This document shows, piece after piece, positions 5,843 through 11,974 of a stretch of 11,974 nucleotides of DNA. Below the pieces are notes generated by a model. The model was not told the DNA's origin. It did not search any database and saw only the letters and a program-made list of their open reading frames with translations. Positions within the stretch are counted from its first letter, which is position 1, and every line of letters begins with the position of its first letter. This DNA is from DAONJL01 sp035405645 [NCBI: bacterium] (GTDB taxonomy: Bacteria; JAGOBX01; DAONJL01): assembly GCA_035405645.1 (NCBI GenBank), contig DAONJL010000016.1:1-11974 (forward strand). Direction: 5' to 3'. The translations under genes and the position numbers were made by a program.

Positions 5843-6838
5843 ATGAAAGCAATATGTTTAAATTCTGGTGGTCTTGATTCATTATTAGCATTGAAACTAA
5901 TTCATAGTCAGGGTATAGAATGTATTTCACTTACATTTCATACTATTTTTTTAAGTAGTTCAAATAATAAGCAAAAACATTATGCGATAGAATTAGCAAA
6001 AGAATTAAATGTAAAATTTATGTTTATTGATATAAGTAAAGAATATTTAGAAATAATAAAAAAGCCAGTATATGGCTTTGGATCAGGTGCTAATCCTTGT
6101 ATTGATTGTAAAATACTTTTTTTAAGAAAAGCCAGAGAAATAATGGAAAAAGAAAAAGCAAATTTTGTAGTAACAGGAGAAGTATTAGGACAAAGACCAA
6201 TGACACAATTTTTGAAATCATTAAATTTAATTGAAAAAAAAGCAGAATTAAAAGGGTTGATTGTGCGACCTTTATCAGCTAAATTTTTACCACTAACAAT
6301 ACCAGAGCAACAAGGTTGGATAAATAGAGAATTATTGTGTAATATTCAAGGCCGTTCAAGAAAAATACAATTTGAATTAGCAGAAAAATTTGGTATTGAA
6401 AATTATTCTACACCTGCTGGTGGATGTTTATTAACTGATGAATCTTTTTCAAAAAAAGTTAAAGATTTATTGAAATATAAATTGAATGCAAATTTAAGTG
6501 AATTTGTTTTGTTAAAAAAAGGCAGACATTTTAGATTATCTAATGAATACAAATTAATATCAGGTAGAAATCATAAAGAAAATATTTATTTAAAATCTTA
6601 TGCAGAAAAAAATAATTTACCTATTTTAAAAGCCAGAGATGTTGTTGGTTCACTTGGCATTCTGGATAATGATTTATTTAATGATGAAATAATAAAATTA
6701 GCAGCAAGGATTGTTTTAAGGTATTCTGATAATAGCGAAAATGAAGGAAATATAATTGTAATTAAAAATAACGAAATAATAAAAGAAATAAAAGTAGAAA
6801 AATTAAGTGATGAAGAGATAAGTAAATATAGAGTGTGA
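5843..6838 (+). CDS. PP-loop ATPase, thiouridylase-like (MnmA/ThiI/TtuA superfamily)
   Basis: This 331-residue protein opens with the PP-loop ATP-binding motif SGGLDS (8-13), used by enzymes that adenylate a substrate carbonyl before sulfur insertion. PCIDCK supplies C86 and C89, and PAGGCLLTDE supplies C195. This CxxC-plus-C set occurs in tRNA thiolases of the MnmA and TtuA type, where the cysteines act in catalysis or hold a [4Fe-4S] cluster. Other conserved blocks are TGEVLGQRPMTQ (111-122) and GRSRKIQFELAEKFGI (170-185). The C-terminal part (about 215-331) is an extra domain of the kind often labelled NFACT-R/DUF814-like. It is not canonical MnmA or ThiI (no THUMP or rhodanese domain), so the substrate, probably a tRNA uridine, is unproven. 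It is only six bases from hypD and in the same frame. ATG follows a near-leaderless promoter. Confidence 0.82.
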   Translation: MKAICLNSGGLDSLLALKLIHSQGIECISLTFHTIFLSSSNNKQKHYAIELAKELNVKFMFIDISKEYLEIIKKPVYGFGSGANPCIDCKILFLRKAREIMEKEKANFVVTGEVLGQRPMTQFLKSLNLIEKKAELKGLIVRPLSAKFLPLTIPEQQGWINRELLCNIQGRSRKIQFELAEKFGIENYSTPAGGCLLTDESFSKKVKDLLKYKLNANLSEFVLLKKGRHFRLSNEYKLISGRNHKENIYLKSYAEKNNLPILKARDVVGSLGILDNDLFNDEIIKLAARIVLRYSDNSENEGNIIVIKNNEIIKEIKVEKLSDEEISKYRV

Positions 6839-6844
6839 TTTTCA

Positions 6845-7948
6845 ATGAAAAAAATAGATTATATAAAATCATTTCAAGAGAAAGAGTTAGTAAAAAATAT
6901 ATTAAAATCAATTGAAAAAATAGAAACAGAAAAAATAATAAATATAATGGAAATATGTGGTGGTCATACACATTCAATTCAACAATATGGTTTAGATAAA
7001 TTATTAGCAGAGAAAGTAAATTTTTTATCTGGTCCAGGTTGTCCAGTTTGTGTTACGCCAATTGAATATATAGATAAAGCAATAGAATTAAGCCAAGAGA
7101 GAGAAAATATTATTTTAACATTTGGTGATATAATACGAGTAAGAGGGACAAAAGAAAGTTTAGAAATTGCACGGAGTAAAGGTGCAGATGTTCGAATATT
7201 TTATTCGCCTTTTTCTGCTTTAGAAATAGCAAAAAAAAATAATGATAAAAAAATAATATTTTTAGCAATTGGTTTTGAAACAACCACTCCACTAACAGCA
7301 CAACTATTAGAATTTGTAAGAACAGAAAAAATAAAAAATTTTTTTGTTATGTCAGCACACAAGACAGTTATAGAACCAATGGAATTTTTATTATTAAATA
7401 AAAATAATAAAATAGATGCTTTTATTTGTCCAGGTCATGTTTCAACAATTATTGGTAGTGATGCTTATAAAATAATAAGAGAAAAATATAATAAGAATTG
7501 TGTTATAACAGGATTTGAACCTGTTGATATATTAAATAGTGTTTATATAATTTTAAAACAGATAAAAGAAAAAAAAGCAGATATAATAAATACATATAAT
7601 CGCGTTGTAAAATATAGAGGCAATAAAAAAGCACAGGAATTAATAAATAAATATTTTGTAAAATGTGATTCAATCTGGCGTGGAATTGGTGAAATAAAAA
7701 ATTCTGGTCTTGAAATAAAAGATGAATTTAAAGAATATAGAATAAAAATAAATTATACCAAAGAAAAAAATATAAGAAAAGAAAAAGGCTGTATTTGTGG
7801 TTTGATTTTACAAGGCATAAAAAAACCTACTGAATGTCCTTTATTTGCAAAAATATGTAATCCAGAAAATCCAGCAGGTGCTTGTATGGTTTCATCAGAA
7901 GGTGCTTGTGCTGCTTATTATAAATATAGTAAAATTACAAATAAATAA
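6845..7948 (+). CDS. hypD: HypD, [NiFe]-hydrogenase Fe(CN)2CO cofactor assembly protein
   Basis: HypD is the iron-sulfur scaffold that, with HypC, holds the iron while cyanide ligands from HypE/HypF and carbon monoxide are added, before insertion into the hydrogenase large subunit. The 367-residue length is typical. MEICGGHTHSI carries C38, GPGCPVCVTP carries C66 and C69, and GFETTTP (143-149) and CPGHVSTIIG (195-204) are family blocks. The C-terminal cysteines (316, 318, 331, 338, 347, 354; CICG, ECPLFAKIC, GACMVSSEGAC) include the [4Fe-4S] ligands; nothing essential is missing. The ATG lies six bases after the TGA of the thiouridylase-like gene, with no convincing Shine-Dalgarno site. None of hypA, B, C, E or F nor hydrogenase subunits lies in this window, so the gene sits apart from the usual hyp cluster, at least locally. 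It implies [NiFe] hydrogenase activity in the organism. Confidence 0.96.
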   Translation: MKKIDYIKSFQEKELVKNILKSIEKIETEKIINIMEICGGHTHSIQQYGLDKLLAEKVNFLSGPGCPVCVTPIEYIDKAIELSQERENIILTFGDIIRVRGTKESLEIARSKGADVRIFYSPFSALEIAKKNNDKKIIFLAIGFETTTPLTAQLLEFVRTEKIKNFFVMSAHKTVIEPMEFLLLNKNNKIDAFICPGHVSTIIGSDAYKIIREKYNKNCVITGFEPVDILNSVYIILKQIKEKKADIINTYNRVVKYRGNKKAQELINKYFVKCDSIWRGIGEIKNSGLEIKDEFKEYRIKINYTKEKNIRKEKGCICGLILQGIKKPTECPLFAKICNPENPAGACMVSSEGACAAYYKYSKITNK

Positions 7949-8002
7949 AATAATTTGAATTGATGAAAAAATTAGTAAATAAAAATATTTAATTATAAAC
8001 AA

Positions 8003-9313
8003 ATGAAAAAAGATATAAATTCATTTTTTGTAGCAGAACGAAAAAATGGTATTTTTGCAATAACCTGTTCGCTTGTTGCAACAATAATTGGTGCTTCTTC
8101 TGGAATTGGTATAGCAGGAAAGTTTTATAATATAGGTTTACCAGCAATATGGTGGTTATTATCAGGTTCAATTGGTCTTTTAATTTTAGGTTTTTTCTTT
8201 GTAAAAAAAATTGAAATAAAAAAATTTTTTACACTTCCAGAATTATTAGGTGAAAAATTTGGAACAGAAGTGCGGTTTTTATCTGCAATTTGCATTTGTT
8301 TAAGTTGGCTTGCTATTATTGCTGCACAAATTTTGGCTGGGGGATTATTAGTAAATTATTTTTTTCCAACTATAAATATTTTTATTGCTTATTTAATTAT
8401 CTTGTTTATTTTTATTGCATATTCTTTTTTTGGCGGACAAAAAGCAATTATAAAAACTGACATATTCCAATTTTTCTTTTTTTTATTTACTTATTTTATT
8501 CTTTTTGTTTTTGCGTTTAATAAAAAAATTTTTTTTACTAATTTAATTAATATTCCATTTAATATTGTGAATGAAAAATTTAATTATTTTGATATTATCA
8601 AAATGCTTTTAATTGTTGGTTTTCCTTATATTATTGGACCTGATATTTATTCAAGAATTTTTTCTGCAAATTCAATAAAGACTGCTAAATATTCAATTCT
8701 TCTATCTGCGATAATTATTTTATTTATTGCTTTTTTAATTTTTTTTATTGTTGAATTTTATAAAACAAATATTTTATCAATCAAGCATACTGATATGATT
8801 TTATATGAAATAACAAATAATATCATAAAAAATTTTTATTTAAAAATATTTATTATTTTTGGCTTTTTATCATTGCTTATTTCTTCTGCTGATACATGTT
8901 TATTAAGTTGTTCTATTATTTGCGTTAATGATATTTTAAAGATTATTTTTAAGCAAAAAAATTTTTCTTCTGAACAATTAGTTTTTTATTCAAGAATATT
9001 TATTTTAATTGTTGGATTTTTATCGTTGTTAATAACATTTTTTTCTAAATTTATTATTGATAATTTATTATTTGCATATACGATTTACACAACTACAATT
9101 TGTTTACCATTGTTTTTTGCTTTTGTTTTTGATAAAATTAAATTTTCAAAAAAAATTATTCTTTTTGTGATTATTTCTTCTATGATTATTTTGATTTTTC
9201 TTAAATTTGTTGTTAATTATAAATCATCAAATTTGTTTGCTTTTTTATTCTCTTTTTTAGTATTATTATTTTATTCAATATTATGGAAAAAGAAATTTTT
9301 ATTAATGAATTAA
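8003..9313 (+). CDS. Sodium:solute symporter family (SSS) transporter, lacking the usual first helix
   Basis: A 436-residue inner-membrane protein of about eleven to twelve helices, expected to use the sodium gradient to import a small solute. Recognition rests on FFVAERKNG (8-16), the counterpart of the family's 'yflagR..g'. Next comes the 'ATiiGassgiGiaG..y..Gl' helix (26-45). AYSFFGGQKAIIKTDIFQ (139-156) is the SSS signature 'GG..A...TD..Q', and SSADTCLLS (294-302) is the sodium-site segment. The chain begins at the point where relatives have already finished one transmembrane helix. A TAA at 7976-7978 and the hypD end leave no room for that helix in any frame of the 54-base gap. The substrate is unknown; overlap with a fumarase subunit gene hints at a dicarboxylate or related organic acid, by inference only. 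No Shine-Dalgarno site is visible. Confidence 0.85.
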   Translation: MKKDINSFFVAERKNGIFAITCSLVATIIGASSGIGIAGKFYNIGLPAIWWLLSGSIGLLILGFFFVKKIEIKKFFTLPELLGEKFGTEVRFLSAICICLSWLAIIAAQILAGGLLVNYFFPTINIFIAYLIILFIFIAYSFFGGQKAIIKTDIFQFFFFLFTYFILFVFAFNKKIFFTNLINIPFNIVNEKFNYFDIIKMLLIVGFPYIIGPDIYSRIFSANSIKTAKYSILLSAIIILFIAFLIFFIVEFYKTNILSIKHTDMILYEITNNIIKNFYLKIFIIFGFLSLLISSADTCLLSCSIICVNDILKIIFKQKNFSSEQLVFYSRIFILIVGFLSLLITFFSKFIIDNLLFAYTIYTTTICLPLFFAFVFDKIKFSKKIILFVIISSMIILIFLKFVVNYKSSNLFAFLFSFLVLLFYSILWKKKFLLMN

Positions 9314-9825
9314 AAAACACAAATTTAAAAATAGGTGAATATATTTTATTAACAGGTGAATTAATAGTAGCGCGTGATAGTGCTCATAAAATTATTGTTG
9401 AATATTTACAAAAGAAAAAAGAATTGCCCTTCAATTTAATTAATAGTGTGATATATTATTGTGGACCATCAAATTGTCCGCCTGATAAAATAGTTGGGTC
9501 AGCAGGACCAACAACAAGTAAAAGAATGGATAGATATTGTGAAATATTATTTAAAAATGGAGTTATTGCTACAATAGGAAAAGGTAATAGAAGTTCAGAA
9601 CATTATGAATTATTAAAAAAATATGGATGTTATTATTTTACTGCGACCGGCGGTGCTGGTGCATATTTATCAAAAAGAATAATAAAGAATGAAATAATCG
9701 CTTTTCCTGAATTAGGACCAGAAGCAATAAGAAAATTTTATATTAAAAAATTTCCAGTTGTAGTTGCTGGTGATAAAAATAGTAATAATTTATTTGATTT
9801 GATGCACAACAATAGAATTAGTTAA
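9283..9825 (+). CDS. Class I fumarate hydratase (or tartrate dehydratase) beta subunit
   Basis: The 180-residue protein matches the C-terminal half of class I, iron-sulfur fumarases, encoded separately in many anaerobes. Class I fumarase interconverts fumarate and malate in the cytoplasm. Landmarks are LLTGELIVARDSAHK (22-36), GSAGPTTSKRMD (72-83), the KG pair (100-101), TGGAGAYLSKRI (122-133) and the closing FPVVVAGDKNSNNLF. Because the beta subunit lacks the cluster-binding cysteines, an alpha subunit is required; none lies in this window. CGPSNCPP (60-67) carries two cysteines where relatives usually have 'GPtpa.pg'. The start lies 31 bases inside the symporter gene in a different frame, and the N-terminal residues align with normal family starts, so the overlap is probably real. 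L(+)-tartrate dehydratase beta is a less likely alternative. Its 3' end overlaps pyruvate kinase by 36 bases. Confidence 0.9.
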   Translation: MEKEIFINELKNTNLKIGEYILLTGELIVARDSAHKIIVEYLQKKKELPFNLINSVIYYCGPSNCPPDKIVGSAGPTTSKRMDRYCEILFKNGVIATIGKGNRSSEHYELLKKYGCYYFTATGGAGAYLSKRIIKNEIIAFPELGPEAIRKFYIKKFPVVVAGDKNSNNLFDLMHNNRIS

Positions 9826-11247
9826 TTCATTTTTATCAATTAAACCAGATAGTAATAAAATAAAATCATCTTTTTTTGCTAATTTTAAATCTTTTATAAT
9901 TTTTTCAGAATAAAGAACATAATCTTTAAATTTAATTTCTTTATTAATTAAAATAGGAATGACACCCCAGAGTAAATTTAATCTTCTTAAAACTTTATCA
10001 GATTGTGTTAAAGCAAAAATAGGCGCAGCAGGTCTATCAGCAGAAACAAATCGTGCACTATTACCAGAGCGTGTTAATACAAAAATTGCTTTAACTAATA
10101 AATCACGCGATAATTGTGCTGTTGCAATTGCTAATGCATTTTGTAATTCATTTTTTTTAATTGTTCCTGATTTTTTAAATTTACCACCAAAACTAAAAAA
10201 TTGATATGCTTCTGATTCTCTTAATATTGTATCCATCATTTTAAAAGTTTCAAAAGGGAATTTACCAACAGCAGTTTCGCCTGATAACATAACAGCATCA
10301 ACATCAGATAAAGAAGCAGCAAAAACATCAGTAACTTCAGCACGAGTTGGTGCAGAATTTTCTATCATACTTTCAAGCATTTGCGTTGCAACTATTACTG
10401 GTTTTGAATATTGATTTGTTAATTTTATAATTTTATTTTGAATAATTGGAACTTTTTGAATTGGCATTTCAACTCCTAAATCACCACGTGCTATCATTAT
10501 TCCATCGGATACTTTTATTATTTCTTCTATATTTGTTACTGCTTCTGGTTTTTCTATTTTTGCAATTACAGGTATATCTGAATTATGTTCTTTTAATAAA
10601 TTTTTTAATTCTAAAACATCATTAGCAGAGCGAACAAAAGAAAGAGCAATAAAATCAACACCAGCATTAATGCAATGTAATACATCCTGTTTATCCTTTT
10701 CAGTTAATGCAGAAATTTTTAATTTTGTTTCAGGTAAATTTAATCCTTTTTTATCTTTTAAAATTCCACCTCGTATAACTTTTACTTCAATTTTATCTTT
10801 GTATTTTTTTATTACTTTTAATTCTAATGCTCCATCATTAAGTAATATTCTTTCATTTATTTTTATTTCTTTTATTAAGTTTTTATAATTAACTGGAATA
10901 ATATTATCATCGCCAATTACATCATTTGTAGTTAAGTAAATAGAAGAATTATTTTTAAGAGTAATAAAACCATTTTTAAATTTACCAACACGAATTTTAG
11001 GACCACATAAATCAGCAAGAATAGCAGGTGATTTTTTTAACTCATTTGAAATTCGTCTGATTAATTCAATTGTTTGTAAATGTTCTTTTGCATCACTATG
11101 AGAAAAATTTATTCGAAAAATATTTAAATTATTCGAAATAAATTTTTTTAATATTTTTTCATTAGTAGAAGCAGGACCTAATGTTGCAATTATTTTTGTT
11201 CGTCTAAAATATAAGTATTTATTATTTATTTTAATTTCATTTATCAT
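9790..11247 (-). CDS. pyk: Pyruvate kinase
   Basis: Pyruvate kinase transfers phosphate from phosphoenolpyruvate to ADP, the last step of glycolysis. All active-site blocks are present in the 485 residues: RTKIIATLGPAS (16-27), RINFSH (45-50), IAKIEKPEAV with K230 and E232, ARGDLGVEMP with D256, and ATQMLESMIENSAPTRAEVTD (287-307; key T288). MLSGETAVGKFP follows, then the regulatory C domain. A small B domain spans about 86-185. The segment DLCGPKIRV (79-87) has Lys at the position equivalent to Glu117 of the muscle enzyme, with Leu and Val at neighbouring positions 113 and 120, the pattern linked to potassium-independent activity. The ATG is six bases after the lipoprotein stop; AAGGA at the end of that gene may serve as ribosome site. 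The stop is 36 bases inside the convergent fumarase gene. Confidence 0.97.
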   Translation of the reverse strand: MINEIKINNKYLYFRRTKIIATLGPASTNEKILKKFISNNLNIFRINFSHSDAKEHLQTIELIRRISNELKKSPAILADLCGPKIRVGKFKNGFITLKNNSSIYLTTNDVIGDDNIIPVNYKNLIKEIKINERILLNDGALELKVIKKYKDKIEVKVIRGGILKDKKGLNLPETKLKISALTEKDKQDVLHCINAGVDFIALSFVRSANDVLELKNLLKEHNSDIPVIAKIEKPEAVTNIEEIIKVSDGIMIARGDLGVEMPIQKVPIIQNKIIKLTNQYSKPVIVATQMLESMIENSAPTRAEVTDVFAASLSDVDAVMLSGETAVGKFPFETFKMMDTILRESEAYQFFSFGGKFKKSGTIKKNELQNALAIATAQLSRDLLVKAIFVLTRSGNSARFVSADRPAAPIFALTQSDKVLRRLNLLWGVIPILINKEIKFKDYVLYSEKIIKDLKLAKKDDFILLLSGLIDKNELTNSIVVHQIK

Positions 11248-11253
11248 CTTTAT

Positions 11254-11928
11254 TTATTTTCCTTTTCGTCTTACTTTAACAGGAGTTTGTTTATATATTT
11301 TTTCACTCATTTTATTATATTTTTCTGCTTCGTCTGGATAGCCCATTTTTAAATATATTTTACTTAAATTCTTTAAATATAATGCTTTTTTTTCTTTTGC
11401 TTGAGTTAGGTCAAGTGCTTTTTTATATGTTTCTGCTGCTTCTTTTAAAAGACCTGCTTCATAACAAAATGTTCCTTTTGCAACATACGCTTTTAAATAA
11501 GTTTTATCACATTCAATTGATTTGTTAATATATTCCAATGCTTTTTCAATATCGTTATATTCATAACGATATAAAATAGCAAGCCCATAATAACCTTCTG
11601 CGGCATCTGGTTTTAATGATAAAAAAATTTTATATGAATTTTCTGATTTTTCTAAATATGCTTTATCTAATTTAATTAAATTACCATAAGCAACACCAAG
11701 ATAAAAATGTATATCAGCATCAGTTGGTTTCAGTTCAAGACATTTTTGAAAATTCTCAATTGCCTTTAACCAATTGCCATTATACATTTCACGAATAGCA
11801 AGTTTTCTTAATTCTGCATATTCTTTTTCAAGTGAAATAATTTTTTCACTTACTTCTTTTGACCCCTGTTTTTTTTGACATCCAATAAAAATAAAAAATA
11901 AACAAAAAATAATAATTTTTATTTTCAT
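11254..11928 (-). CDS. TPR-repeat lipoprotein
   Basis: This 224-residue protein has a lipoprotein signal: MKIK, a hydrophobic stretch, then FIGC with the lipidated cysteine at 17, so it should be anchored in a membrane and face the periplasm or exterior. The rest is a helical solenoid of about five tetratricopeptide repeats (roughly 38-71, 74-113, 114-148, 149-182 and 183-220), with classical pieces such as NWLKAIENFQKCLELKP, DIEKALEYINKSIECD and LLKEAAETYKKALDL. TPR proteins bind partner proteins; no partner is identifiable. The tail VKVRRKGK is basic. The ATG is supported by AGGAG five bases upstream. It is the first visible gene of an operon with pyruvate kinase (six-base gap); a functional link between an envelope TPR protein and a glycolytic enzyme is not obvious. 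Confidence 0.88.
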   Translation of the reverse strand: MKIKIIIFCLFFIFIGCQKKQGSKEVSEKIISLEKEYAELRKLAIREMYNGNWLKAIENFQKCLELKPTDADIHFYLGVAYGNLIKLDKAYLEKSENSYKIFLSLKPDAAEGYYGLAILYRYEYNDIEKALEYINKSIECDKTYLKAYVAKGTFCYEAGLLKEAAETYKKALDLTQAKEKKALYLKNLSKIYLKMGYPDEAEKYNKMSEKIYKQTPVKVRRKGK

Positions 11929-11933
11929 AATTT

Positions 11934-11938
11934 CTCCT
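11934..11938 (-). promoter_or_regulatory. Shine-Dalgarno site of the TPR lipoprotein gene
   Basis: AGGAG on the minus strand, five bases before the ATG at 11928. The 46 bases to the window edge are otherwise A/T with a short ATT trinucleotide run (about 11949-11960); a TATAAA near the edge may be a -10 box but its -35 would lie outside the window. Confidence 0.8.
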
Positions 11939-11974
11939 AAAAATTTCTATTATTATTATTGCTATTTATAATTA

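Noticed and set aside
93-6838. TGA recoded to tryptophan or selenocysteine
   Set aside because: Real tryptophans are encoded by TGG, and TGA ends two genes at positions that fit their families. The TGA in the transposase relic sits among other signs of decay.
7949-8002. Promoter or terminator between hypD and the symporter
   Set aside because: TTGAAT/TTGATG and TATAAA occur but with wrong spacing or too close to the ATG, and no hairpin with a T-run was seen.
9959-10888. Open frames on the plus strand opposite pyruvate kinase (about 9959-10204 and 10670-10888)
   Set aside because: They are antisense to strongly conserved pyruvate kinase motifs and have no recognisable protein features or ribosome sites.
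1-11974. CRISPR array, prophage, toxin-antitoxin or known defence system
   Set aside because: No regularly spaced direct repeats, and no nuclease, integrase core, capsid or toxin signatures were found. All larger genes are metabolic, transport or envelope genes.

Overview
The window is very AT-rich (about one quarter G+C by eye) bacterial DNA with the standard genetic code. The protein content suggests a Gram-negative-type, anaerobic or fermentative bacterium: a HypD hydrogenase-maturation protein, the beta half of an oxygen-sensitive class I fumarase, pyruvate kinase, a secreted alpha-amylase and a lipobox-bearing TPR lipoprotein. I cannot assign a phylum from sequence alone. Strong Shine-Dalgarno sites (AGGAG) precede only some genes; others have none, and two look leaderless.

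Layout. Positions 1-986 form a gene-poor stretch. It holds a decayed IS481-like transposase fragment (minus strand, running off the left edge), a tRNA-Lys(CUU) with its own near-consensus promoter, a minus-strand hairpin plus U-tract behind a promoter-like element (a possible small RNA), and a second decayed fragment of the same transposase type on the plus strand.

Positions 987-5744 are a four-gene minus-strand operon, read right to left: M50-type membrane metalloprotease, ArnT/PMT-like membrane glycosyltransferase, secreted GH13 amylase with a CBM48-like domain, and a small unknown protein. The first two overlap by ATGA, and the amylase has a Shine-Dalgarno site directly after the preceding stop.

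A compact divergent promoter region (5745-5842) separates this operon from a plus-strand group: a PP-loop thiouridylase-like enzyme, hypD, a sodium:solute symporter without the usual first helix, and a fumarase beta subunit whose start lies inside the symporter gene. The fumarase gene then overlaps, tail to tail, the end of pyruvate kinase (minus). Pyruvate kinase is preceded in its own operon by the TPR lipoprotein (11254-11928).

Together the genes touch carbohydrate breakdown (amylase, pyruvate kinase), dicarboxylate metabolism and solute uptake (fumarase beta, symporter), hydrogenase maturation and tRNA or other sulfur chemistry. No established defence system, CRISPR array or prophage is visible. 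The least explained items are the small-RNA-like hairpin unit, the inverted pair of transposase relics around the tRNA, the mirror-image divergent promoters, and the thiouridylase-hypD pair separated by a single in-frame UGA.
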